Source: Dubosiella muris
Lineage (GTDB): Bacteria; Bacillota_I; Bacilli_A; Erysipelotrichales; Erysipelotrichaceae
Assembly (NCBI RefSeq): GCF_004793885.1
Contig: NZ_SRYG01000008.1
Location: forward strand, 34,366 to 98,365
Direction: 5' to 3'
DNA: 64,000 nt
Below the pieces are notes generated by a model. That model saw nothing but the letters and a program-made list of their open reading frames with translations. It ran no database searches and had not been told where the DNA came from. A program made the translations under genes and the position numbers. Below, in pieces: positions 39,693-47,823 of this stretch (position 1 is its first letter; each line of letters opens with the position of its first letter).

Positions 39693-42004
39693 TGTTTCCA
39701 CCTCCTTTGTGAGCAAACCGCAAGAAAAATACCAAATCCAGCCATCGCGATTCCCGCTTTTTTTCCTGGCGCCTCGTACACGATGTCGATTTGATGGCTT
39801 CCTTTCAAAACGGGACAGCCGACAAACGTCTTGTTGACGCGAACCGGTTCGATCGGCGTTCCATCCATCCGAATCGAAAAGCCGGTCTGATCGGAAAACG
39901 GAGTGACGAGAATCGCGTCTTCCTTCGCGTCGATTGTCAGCGACCATCGGTTTTGACCTTCCTTCGCCTGGACGGGCTCGATCTCGCCGAGCCGCTTTTG
40001 AAACATCGAGGCGTCGATCGAACGCCACGTTGTGTTTTTGATCGCGTAGTTTCCCGCCGAAAATTGGATCGTTGGCCGCCCGTTTGTCTGTCCGCCAGCC
40101 AGCATGAAGGTAAAGCGCGTATTGTGGTTGTAGTAGACGGACGAGGCAGGCGACAGCTTGTTGCGCATGCCGTTGACGTCCACGACTACCGGCTTTTCCT
40201 TGTCGTGGTTTTCGATATCGAATTGCAGCACGGTGATACGGTTTGGATCCAGCGCGATGTCCATCGTTTCCGTTTTTTCAGCGCGCACGAGGCAATCAAG
40301 GCTTGGAAACGACTCGGTTTTCCAGCGGCTTTGAAACGCAGCCGCGCGACCCGGCGCGTTCGACACGCATGGCTGTTCGATCATCGCCTGCAAGGTGTCC
40401 GGAAACGGGAGCGTTTCCCATGTCTTTTCGTCCATCCACGCGCGCGTCAAATAAAAGCGTGGCAAAACCGACGTGGCGCGGTAAAGGGAAGGCGCGACCG
40501 TCTCGAAGCCGGGCGGACACGTGTCGGCCTGTACCCATTGGATACCGCGGGAAAACAAGTAAAACGGATTGGTCGAATCCAAAATCGCCGTCCGGTTGTT
40601 GATGGGGATGTTGACTTTGAGCAAGTCGAAGATGTATTCGTTGTAGCGCTTTGGATAGATGGAGGCGTAGCCGCTCGAACGATTCGCGCGCAAACCAAAC
40701 GTCGCGTTGACCAGCTGGCTTTGATCGACCAGGGCGATGGATTCGTTTTGGACTTTTCCAATCCAGTCCGGCAAACTTGGCATTTTTTTCAAGTACGAAT
40801 CGGGCGGATTTTGCGCGTTCCACACGAGCAGAGGACCGGCCAGCAGTGCGAAAACGAACCGGGTTTTGCGCGCGAACAGGCAAAGGGCGACGCCTAAAGC
40901 GAGAATATCCCACCAGAGAACGCCGTTTTGAATCGTCAAGACCGGCAGGAAAAAACCGGCAAGGATCCATGGGTTTCGAACGCCAACGCGATGGGACACG
41001 CTTTGTAAAAAGAACGCTTCCAATCCAATCACAAACGGCATCAGCGGCAGCAGCGCCTTTGTGCGCGCGTATAAAAAGCCGCTGAACACGTACCAGAAGA
41101 CGGGAAACAGGAAAACCGTCAGCAGGCAAATCGCTAAGGGCCTCGTTTTTGGCACGAACAAGGCATACACGAGGGCGAACCAGGCGAGCAACGGCTGACC
41201 GCAGCCATAGCGGTTGTACAACAAGCCGCTTAGCTTCCAGTCGGGCACAAACAAGGCAGGCCAGTCTATGGCGGCGCCCGGACGCTTGTTTTCCAGCAAA
41301 TACAAGCCGGTTGGCAACCATAACGGCGCGCCAAGAAGGACGATGATCAAAAAGCTGAGCCACAATGGTTTGCTGGCGCGAAACGATCCGCCTTTGATCG
41401 CGTAGTACACGAGGGCGACCCAATAGCAGGCTGGCGCGAAATAAAAGCTGTGGAACAAGAGGAGCGTCCCGCTTCCGATCACAAGGCGCTTCTTTCCGGT
41501 TTGGAGCAGTCGATCGACCCCGATAAGCAGGAAAAAAAGAAACGGGATGAAATTCACGAACATGATTTGCCTGTGCGACTGAAAAAACAGCGTCGTGCAC
41601 GGCAGACCAAGCGAAAGCGCGAAGCAGATCCACCAGGAGAACTTGTTGGCTTTTAAAAAGAAAAAGCAAGCTACCGCGGCGAGGCCCATTAAAAAGACGG
41701 CGTAGGCGATGAGGATATAGGCGAACTCGAGCGAAGAAAAGAGCGCCGCGAACAGGACGTCAGGTCGCAAATAGCCATAGTAGCTGATGGCGTAAAAGTT
41801 CACCCCGCCATACAGCTGGGGGATAAAGTCGCAAAACAGCGAACGGCTGGCGCGCATTGTGTCCCGAATCGTTTCTCCTAAAACGACGTGCTGGCTGTAC
41901 CAGTCGACAGCGTTGCCAAACACGGCGGGCGGGGCCGCCAAAAACAAGACGACGGGGCTTAAAAACAAACAAAGAACGCAGGCGATGGTTCGGTTTCGCG
42001 TCAT
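39689..42004 (-). CDS. YfhO family membrane glycosyltransferase
   Basis: A 771-residue protein with about 12 membrane spans in its first 430 residues and a large extracytoplasmic C-terminal domain, ending in a single span (KAGIAMAGFGIFLAVC). The first loop (DWYSQHVVLG, FCDFIPQLYGGVNFYAISYYGYLRPDVL) is typical of GT-C enzymes of the YfhO type, which move a sugar from undecaprenyl phosphate to lipoteichoic acid or another polymer. The start at 42004 is chosen because AAAGGTGA lies before it; the frame itself runs 78 bp further upstream. Confidence 0.88.
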   Translation of the reverse strand: MTRNRTIACVLCLFLSPVVLFLAAPPAVFGNAVDWYSQHVVLGETIRDTMRASRSLFCDFIPQLYGGVNFYAISYYGYLRPDVLFAALFSSLEFAYILIAYAVFLMGLAAVACFFFLKANKFSWWICFALSLGLPCTTLFFQSHRQIMFVNFIPFLFFLLIGVDRLLQTGKKRLVIGSGTLLLFHSFYFAPACYWVALVYYAIKGGSFRASKPLWLSFLIIVLLGAPLWLPTGLYLLENKRPGAAIDWPALFVPDWKLSGLLYNRYGCGQPLLAWFALVYALFVPKTRPLAICLLTVFLFPVFWYVFSGFLYARTKALLPLMPFVIGLEAFFLQSVSHRVGVRNPWILAGFFLPVLTIQNGVLWWDILALGVALCLFARKTRFVFALLAGPLLVWNAQNPPDSYLKKMPSLPDWIGKVQNESIALVDQSQLVNATFGLRANRSSGYASIYPKRYNEYIFDLLKVNIPINNRTAILDSTNPFYLFSRGIQWVQADTCPPGFETVAPSLYRATSVLPRFYLTRAWMDEKTWETLPFPDTLQAMIEQPCVSNAPGRAAAFQSRWKTESFPSLDCLVRAEKTETMDIALDPNRITVLQFDIENHDKEKPVVVDVNGMRNKLSPASSVYYNHNTRFTFMLAGGQTNGRPTIQFSAGNYAIKNTTWRSIDASMFQKRLGEIEPVQAKEGQNRWSLTIDAKEDAILVTPFSDQTGFSIRMDGTPIEPVRVNKTFVGCPVLKGSHQIDIVYEAPGKKAGIAMAGFGIFLAVCSQRRWKQ

Positions 42005-42091
42005 CAAAATCACCTTTCTTTCCTGACGGTATCGTACCAAAACAAGAAAAAGAAAGACCGAAAGGGAAAAAAAAGAAATCAAAAAAAATTC

Positions 42092-42107
42092 TTAAGAGAA
42101 ATTAAGA
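42092..42107. promoter_or_regulatory. Direct repeat upstream of the response regulator gene
   Basis: TTAAGA-N4-TTAAGA, a 10-bp period, lies in the divergent yfhO/regulator gap. OmpR-type regulators bind such repeats, so it may be an autoregulatory site. Confidence 0.4.
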
Positions 42108-42159
42108 AAACGAGGCGTGGTTTTTTGATAAGGTATAGGAAGAGAAAGGGGGGCGGGAT

Positions 42160-42846
42160 ATGGCGTATACGATCATGGTTGTGGACGACGAGCCGGAAAT
42201 CGTCCACGTGATCCAGGTTTTGATGGAAGGAGAAGGCTATTCGATTGTTCCGTGCCATTCGGCGCAGGAGGCGCTCGGGCACCTTGGCGAAGCGGTCGAT
42301 TTATTCATTCTTGATGTGAGAATGCCGAAAATGGACGGCTACCAGCTTTGCCGGAAAATCCGCGAGCAATCGCAAGCGCCCGTGTTGTTTTTGACGGCCA
42401 GAGGACAGGAAAACGACAAGGTGATGGGGTTTTCGAGCGGAGGGGACGACTATTTAGTCAAGCCGTTTTCCTATGCCGAGCTGCGCATGCGCGTCATGGC
42501 GCTGCTGCGACGCGCCCACGAGTACGCAAGCGTTCCAAAAAACGAACTGATCCACTATCACGATTTGGTCATCGACGAAAAGCGGCGTTCGGTCCACAAA
42601 GGAGCGGAGAGAATCGAGCTGACGGATCTGGAGTACGAGATTCTCGTGTTTCTCGTCCGCCACAAAAACCAGGTGCTGGCCCTTTCGCAAATTTACGAAG
42701 GGGTGTGGCACGAGGAGGCGTACTATGGCGTGCAAAACACGGTGATGGTGCATATGCGCAATTTGTGCCGGAAAATCGAGGACGATCCAAAAAATCCGCA
42801 ACTCGTTAAGACGTTGTGGGGAAGAGGCTACTATTGTGAAGAGTAA
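42160..42846 (+). CDS. OmpR-family response regulator
   Basis: A 228-residue two-component regulator. The receiver domain (1-118) has the acidic pair in VVDDEPE, the phosphoacceptor Asp in LFILDVRMPKMDGY (about residue 51), and the Lys in DYLVKPF. The C-terminal winged helix (about 130-228) ends KTLWGRGYYCEE. A strong ribosome site (AAAGGGGGG) precedes it. It overlaps its sensor gene by 11 bp. Confidence 0.94.
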   Translation: MAYTIMVVDDEPEIVHVIQVLMEGEGYSIVPCHSAQEALGHLGEAVDLFILDVRMPKMDGYQLCRKIREQSQAPVLFLTARGQENDKVMGFSSGGDDYLVKPFSYAELRMRVMALLRRAHEYASVPKNELIHYHDLVIDEKRRSVHKGAERIELTDLEYEILVFLVRHKNQVLALSQIYEGVWHEEAYYGVQNTVMVHMRNLCRKIEDDPKNPQLVKTLWGRGYYCEE

Positions 42847-44650
42847 AGCGTTGCGACTGTATGTGGCGGGACTCGTGTTCTGGCTTTGCGCCATCGGGCT
42901 GTTTTGGCTGTATCCGTTCGCGCTCGAATTGGCCGTGGATCAGGGCTGGATCGGCGTCGCGTGTTCAAAAAGCCAAATCGAGTCGATTCAAACGATCGTG
43001 ACGGAAGGGCTCGCCAACAAGGATCCGGTGGAAAAGATCGGTCTTGCGATCAACGCAAAATGGGGCGATTCTTTTTTCAGTCAGCTTGTCGTGGACGACG
43101 GGCCGGGGTACGAGACGGGTTCGATCATGACGTTTCATGGGATGCCGGACTCAGGCTACAAGAATGCCTACGCGACGCGAATCGAGGGGGATGGGTTTCT
43201 TGTCGAGCTGTATCCCGTGTTGTATTCGTTTTTTCGCGGCTATGAAACGTTTTGTCTTGTGGCGGCGGCTGGAGCGGGGATCCTGGTGTGGCGGTGGAGC
43301 GCGAAAATCCCGGTGGAACCGTTCAAAAGAACACTGTTTTTCGCTTCATGGAAGGCGATGCCAAGGCAGCTGCTCGGTGTGTTTGGCGGCGCGATCGTCT
43401 CGTTCGCGCTCGTTTTCGGGCTTTTGTTTTCACAGCGCACGGTTTTGGCCCGGGCGGTGTCGTATGCTGTCGACTTGCGGAAAGACTTGCGAACGCGGCT
43501 CGATCAAATCGAAAAGGACATACAGTTTCTTTCAAAGGAAAAGGACATCAAAAAAGCCATCCGGCTTCATTTGCCATCCACGTCACAAGCGTTTTTATAT
43601 GAGCGGGACGGCGTGTTTTTGGGAGAAGTGGTCCGGCCCGACTCGCAGGCGCTGGCCGGTGTGGACGCCCTTGAGCCACTGTACGCCTCTCACTATTTGT
43701 CCACAAAGAAAGGAGAGAATTTGCTCGTTTTGTCGGCGTATCCTTTTTACTGGCTCGTCCCGGTGTATACGGCTTTCGCGTTTGGCTATGCGGGACTGCT
43801 CGTCTTGTTTTGGCTAAAAGAGTACATGGACGCGCAAATTGGGCGGATTGGCGCGTTGCAATTCCGCGTTCAGGCGTTTGCGCTGGGGGACTGGAAATAC
43901 GCAATCGAGAAAAAAGACGGCGACGAGCTGAATCAGCTTGGAAACGACTTGGAGTCGATGCGTCAGTCGTATTTGGAAAAAACAAAAGTGGAACAAGACG
44001 CGCGGGCCGCCAATCAGGCGCTCATTACGGGCTTGTCTCACGATTTGCGCACGCCGCTCACCGTTTTGAAAGGCTATTTGGAAACTTTGGAGCTGGATCG
44101 TTTTCAAGACGAGTCGGCGCGAGCGCGCTACATCGCGCTGGCCAACCAAAAAGTCGACCACATCCGCGTGTTGTCGGATCGCATGTTTGAAACCGCGCTC
44201 GTTCAAGACAAGAGCGTATCGGTGCGACGAAAGCCGGTTTTGGCGTCCGACATCGTCCAGGCGCTTAAGGAAAGAATAGAAAGACTGCAAAGCAAGGGCT
44301 TTATTATCACAAGCGAAATGAAAACGAGCGTTGGATCGTGGACGTTGGACTGGACGTTGTTCGAACGCATCGCGGACAATGTGTTTTCCAATTTGGAAAA
44401 ATACGCGGATCCGCGCCATCCCATCCAAATCCATTTCACGATCGAAAAAGAATTACGCTGGGTCACCGTGAATCGAAAACGAAAAAGCGGGCAGGCTGAA
44501 CACCACGGAATCGGACTGGCAAGCGTTCGCCAAATGATTGAAACGCAAGGGGGCGCCTTAACCATCGAAGAATCCAAGACGACTTTCAAGGAAACGATCG
44601 TTTTAAGCCGGCCAAGGCGAAAAAACGACCCGGCAGAGCGGGTCGATTAA
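42836..44650 (+). CDS. Sensor histidine kinase
   Basis: A 604-residue membrane kinase starting with GTG inside the regulator gene. It has membrane spans near 10-28, 135-150, 175-200 and 300-325, with an outer region between. The HAMP-like linker leads to the H-box ITGLSHDLRTPLTVLKGYL, with the phospho-His near 405. The ATPase part has an N-box-like FERIADNVFSNLEKYA and the G2-like HHGIGLASVRQMIE; the D-x-G-x-G G1 box is replaced by VNRKRKSG. The signal is not known. Proximity to wall-glycosylation genes suggests envelope sensing. Confidence 0.9.
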   Translation: MKSKALRLYVAGLVFWLCAIGLFWLYPFALELAVDQGWIGVACSKSQIESIQTIVTEGLANKDPVEKIGLAINAKWGDSFFSQLVVDDGPGYETGSIMTFHGMPDSGYKNAYATRIEGDGFLVELYPVLYSFFRGYETFCLVAAAGAGILVWRWSAKIPVEPFKRTLFFASWKAMPRQLLGVFGGAIVSFALVFGLLFSQRTVLARAVSYAVDLRKDLRTRLDQIEKDIQFLSKEKDIKKAIRLHLPSTSQAFLYERDGVFLGEVVRPDSQALAGVDALEPLYASHYLSTKKGENLLVLSAYPFYWLVPVYTAFAFGYAGLLVLFWLKEYMDAQIGRIGALQFRVQAFALGDWKYAIEKKDGDELNQLGNDLESMRQSYLEKTKVEQDARAANQALITGLSHDLRTPLTVLKGYLETLELDRFQDESARARYIALANQKVDHIRVLSDRMFETALVQDKSVSVRRKPVLASDIVQALKERIERLQSKGFIITSEMKTSVGSWTLDWTLFERIADNVFSNLEKYADPRHPIQIHFTIEKELRWVTVNRKRKSGQAEHHGIGLASVRQMIETQGGALTIEESKTTFKETIVLSRPRRKNDPAERVD

Positions 44651-44653
44651 AAT

Positions 44654-45634
44654 TTAGCGGGGAAGGGACTTGTCCGTGAAAAACGGCTGTCGGGCCGGAC
44701 TACCTTCGCAGCGCCGCGTCGTTCGGGTGGCGCAATCGTACACGACGGACCACACCGTGTCGGTGTCCTTGTCCACGTCGCGCGGGTTCATAAAACCATG
44801 GCGGCCGGCGAGAATTTCCTCGACGGGTTTTCCGGCTTCCATGGCTTTTGTCGCGGTTTGACGGCGCAAGCCGGCTTGCCAGTCATCCACTGGAAACGGG
44901 GCGTTGAATTTTTGCATGTCCGGATGGCAAAACGCGTTGGTCGCGACGAGAAAACCGGTCGATTCAACCCGTTGGACGCGCTGGCGGTTCGCTTCAACGA
45001 GCACGATTCGACCTGTCTGGTCAGCCATCATGATCGTTTGCTGGCTGGCAATCGGAACCGTAGTTAAAAAACGAAGGGCTTCCTCTATAGTGGCGCATCG
45101 CTCTAAAAGGCAGCGGACGAGAACGCCCGCGTTCAAGCCGGGAGCGACGATGGTCGGGTACACCATGGTCAGGCCGACCGCCAGACCGGCCTCGTTCATG
45201 CCGTCTTCCATTTCGACAAAAGCCGTCGTGTTGCCTTGAAAAGCAAGCGAGTGGGGATAGCGGATCGCGCAGTGGGCATACCATGGCGACAGCGAGGAAA
45301 AAAAGTCGCTGTTGCGCCCGAGCCAGGCCCGGTTTTGCTTTCGCCAGGCGATACACGTGCATCGTGGCTGGAAGGTGAAGCAATACATCGTGCTCACAAA
45401 CGTGAATAAATCGAAAAAGTCGATTTGGTTGCCTTGGGCGATGCCTTTCATTTCTTTGAGCAACGCGGGCGCGTACCGTTCGTAATGGGGCAGGCAAAGC
45501 CTGGCAAACGCTTTTCTTTCCTCTGTCAAAAGCGCGGCGTAAGGCCGGGCGAGACAGACGCCTTGCCGGCGCAGCGATCGGCCCCACCGGCAGCCGGCCT
45601 GAAACGGGTCGTCGTAAAAGTTTATGTGATTCAT
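44654..45634 (-). CDS. Ntn-hydrolase, C45 / acyl-CoA:6-APA acyltransferase-like family
   Basis: A 326-residue protein of the C45 peptidase-like, choloylglycine-hydrolase-related group. The likely nucleophile is Cys92 in RCTCIAW, followed by the family motif LGRNSDF; further signs are MEDGMNEAGLAVGLTM and the C-terminal TDTVWSVVYD. Members cleave or transfer amide-linked acyl groups and often self-process before the Cys, which here would have to remove 91 residues or act as an internal nucleophile. Exact substrate unknown. No signal peptide. Confidence 0.82.
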   Translation of the reverse strand: MNHINFYDDPFQAGCRWGRSLRRQGVCLARPYAALLTEERKAFARLCLPHYERYAPALLKEMKGIAQGNQIDFFDLFTFVSTMYCFTFQPRCTCIAWRKQNRAWLGRNSDFFSSLSPWYAHCAIRYPHSLAFQGNTTAFVEMEDGMNEAGLAVGLTMVYPTIVAPGLNAGVLVRCLLERCATIEEALRFLTTVPIASQQTIMMADQTGRIVLVEANRQRVQRVESTGFLVATNAFCHPDMQKFNAPFPVDDWQAGLRRQTATKAMEAGKPVEEILAGRHGFMNPRDVDKDTDTVWSVVYDCATRTTRRCEGSPARQPFFTDKSLPR

Positions 45635-45651
45635 TTGTGTTCTCCTTGTCA

Positions 45652-45663
45652 GGAAGCGCTTCC
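45652..45663. promoter_or_regulatory. GGAAGCGCTTCC palindrome at the C45-family gene start site
   Basis: A perfect 12-bp palindrome, with the AAGCGCTT core of CcpA/LacI-family operators. It begins where the start site of the minus-strand promoter is expected. Confidence 0.5.
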
Positions 45664-45669
45664 GAATTC

Positions 45670-45698
45670 AGTGTATCGGATTAAAAATTTCGGCGCAA
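45670..45698 (-). promoter_or_regulatory. Promoter of the C45-family gene
   Basis: On the minus strand, -35 TTGCGC, 17-base spacer, -10 TACACT. Confidence 0.55.
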
Positions 45699-45855
45699 CA
45701 TTATAAATAAGCGGAGTCTAACAAAAAAATAAACGCGGTTTTTCACGCGGAAAGTGCGGTTTGTGGTGCAAAAACGAAAAACTGTAGGTATAATGGATGA
45801 AATGAAATGTTTTTTCTGAAAATGATGAAAATAAATGTTAGAAAGGATGAACATA

Positions 45856-47034
45856 GTGAGTAAGCACACTCTTTTTTCAAACAGCGCCACCGGAAGCAAG
45901 CATGTCCAAGACGGATTGTCCAACGAGGACTCGGTCTTGACGCTGGAGCACGACGACTATCAAATCGTGGCGGTCGCGGACGGTCATGGAGCCCGGGAAT
46001 GTTTCCGCAGCGAGATCGGCTCGCGGCTGGCGGTGGACGTGGCTGTGAAAAATCTGGAATTGTTCGCCCAGACGATTAAGCGATATGATCTTTATTCGTA
46101 TTTGGAACAAGAAAAGGAACGCGACGAGCTCGTTCGTTCTTTGATTCAGGATATCGTCGACCACTGGAACCAGTATGTCTACGCGGACATCAAGGCGTAT
46201 CCGATCCAGGACGACGAATACGAGCGCGCGCAGACGCTTTCCTCGATTTACCAAAAAGGCATGTATTTGACAAACATTTACGGCTCGACGCTGCTGGCCG
46301 CCTTGATGACGCCCGAGTATATTTTGATCGTCCAGCAGGGGGACGGAACTTGCGCCGTCTTCAACGAGGACGGCTCGCTGGATGACCCGATGCCGGAAGA
46401 CGATTTGTGCATTCGCAATTTAACGACGTCGCTTTGCGACAAGGACGCGGCCAAACGGATGCGCTACGTGTTTATCGACCGGCGCGAAAACGATCCGATG
46501 GCGTTGTTTCTGGCAAGCGACGGCGTGGAACGCTCGTTTTACGACACGATCCACTTGTCGGCGTTTTACGCCGAATTGTGCCTGGAGCTTTGCGAACTGG
46601 AAGGCGCCGATCTGGAAACGTATTTGAGCCACTTGCTGCCGCAAATTTCCGAACGCGGCTCCCGTGACGACGTGACGATGGCCGGCTTGATGGATGCCGG
46701 ACGCATCATGGCTGCCCGCGAGGCGTTGACGCGCACGGTCAATGTGGCCCGCAAAATGGATTTGATGAAGAGCGCCGAGACGATTCTCAAGCAGGAGACG
46801 AACACGAAAAAGCACTACGTGCGCGAGTCGGAGAAAATCGAGCACGAAATTCACGACGTCGACGGCAAGATCCTCGAACTGGAGGAAAAGAAAAGCCATT
46901 TGCTGCAGGATCTGGAAAAGATGAAAACGATGCATACTTCGCAAATCCTGGTCTGCAAGGAAGCGGAAACGGAGTTTGACGAAGCCAACGGAATGTTTGT
47001 CCGTTCGCTGATGGCGTTGGAGGAAGGAGATTAA
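45856..47034 (+). CDS. PP2C-type protein phosphatase with C-terminal coiled coil
   Basis: A 392-residue metal-dependent Ser/Thr phosphatase. PP2C motifs visible are GLSNEDSV (motif 1), VAVADGHG (motif 2), FLASDGVERSF and the metal-binding GSRDDVT. The last 110 residues form a long coiled coil (ETILKQETNTKKHY through KMKTMHTS). The GTG at 45856 is 8 bases after AAGGA and gives a family-like N-terminus; ATG 45835 lacks a ribosome site. It could reverse phosphorylation by the kinase-like protein of the type VII locus. It is followed 5 bp later by a hexapeptide-repeat gene. Confidence 0.88.
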   Translation: MSKHTLFSNSATGSKHVQDGLSNEDSVLTLEHDDYQIVAVADGHGARECFRSEIGSRLAVDVAVKNLELFAQTIKRYDLYSYLEQEKERDELVRSLIQDIVDHWNQYVYADIKAYPIQDDEYERAQTLSSIYQKGMYLTNIYGSTLLAALMTPEYILIVQQGDGTCAVFNEDGSLDDPMPEDDLCIRNLTTSLCDKDAAKRMRYVFIDRRENDPMALFLASDGVERSFYDTIHLSAFYAELCLELCELEGADLETYLSHLLPQISERGSRDDVTMAGLMDAGRIMAAREALTRTVNVARKMDLMKSAETILKQETNTKKHYVRESEKIEHEIHDVDGKILELEEKKSHLLQDLEKMKTMHTSQILVCKEAETEFDEANGMFVRSLMALEEGD

Positions 47035-47039
47035 GCACT

Positions 47040-47696
47040 ATGTACACGATTCAGGATTTATATGATTTGAACCATACGCTGGCCAAAGCGTATTTAGAGC
47101 AGTTTACTTACCCGTGGGAAGCGCTGAAAGGAATCAAGGAGCTGATTTTGACTTTGGGTCCTTCGCTGAGCGATTACGAGGAAATCGCGCGGCACGTGTG
47201 GGTGCATCCAAGCGCCGTCATCGCGCCGACCGCCTATTTAGGCGCGCCTTGCATCATCGGACCCGACACGGAAGTGCGGCACGGGGCGTTTGTGCGCGGC
47301 AGCGCGCTGGTGGGTGCGCATTGCGTCGTGGGCAACTCGGTCGAGCTGAAAAACGTGATCTTGTTCGACCACGTGCAGACGCCGCATTACAATTATGTCG
47401 GCGACAGCATTCTTGGCTACTTCTCCCATATGGGCGCCGGGTCGATCACGTCCAACGTCAAATCCGACAAGACGCTTGTCGTTGTGAAAAACGGATGCGA
47501 AACGATCGAGACCGGCTTGAAAAAGTTTGGCGCGATGCTGGGCGACCATGTGGAGGTGGGATGCAACAGCGTCCTCAATCCGGGAACCGTCATTGGACGG
47601 GACACGAACATTTATCCTCTTTCCCGGGTTCGCGGACAAATCCCGGCCCATTCGATCTTTAAAACGCAAGAGGATGTCGTCGTGAAGAAAAAATAA
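47040..47696 (+). CDS. Left-handed beta-helix (hexapeptide repeat) transferase-like protein
   Basis: A 218-residue protein with an N-terminal helical part and then [LIV]-G-x4 hexapeptide turns (VWVHPSAVIAPTAYLGAPCIIGPDTEVRHGAFVRG, VGAHCVVGNSVELKN). The pattern is closest to the acetyltransferase half of GlmU and to the short 'UDP-GlcNAc pyrophosphorylase' proteins, but no nucleotidyltransferase domain is present. It is co-transcribed with the PP2C gene. The substrate is not known; a sugar nucleotide is likely. Confidence 0.82.
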   Translation: MYTIQDLYDLNHTLAKAYLEQFTYPWEALKGIKELILTLGPSLSDYEEIARHVWVHPSAVIAPTAYLGAPCIIGPDTEVRHGAFVRGSALVGAHCVVGNSVELKNVILFDHVQTPHYNYVGDSILGYFSHMGAGSITSNVKSDKTLVVVKNGCETIETGLKKFGAMLGDHVEVGCNSVLNPGTVIGRDTNIYPLSRVRGQIPAHSIFKTQEDVVVKKK

Positions 47697-47708
47697 ACCA
47701 AAGATTCG

Positions 47709-47735
47709 AAACAGCACGCAATCTGTGCTGTTTTT
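47709..47735 (+). terminator. Terminator after the hexapeptide gene
   Basis: AAACAGCAC pairs with GTGCTGTTT, followed by T. Confidence 0.85.
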
Positions 47736-47823
47736 CTTGTTTGTCCAGTGGTTTTGCGGGCGTGGGAAAACGAAAAGCGGACGGAGATGCTATAATGAAA
47801 CCAATAATAAAGGGGGCATGTTT

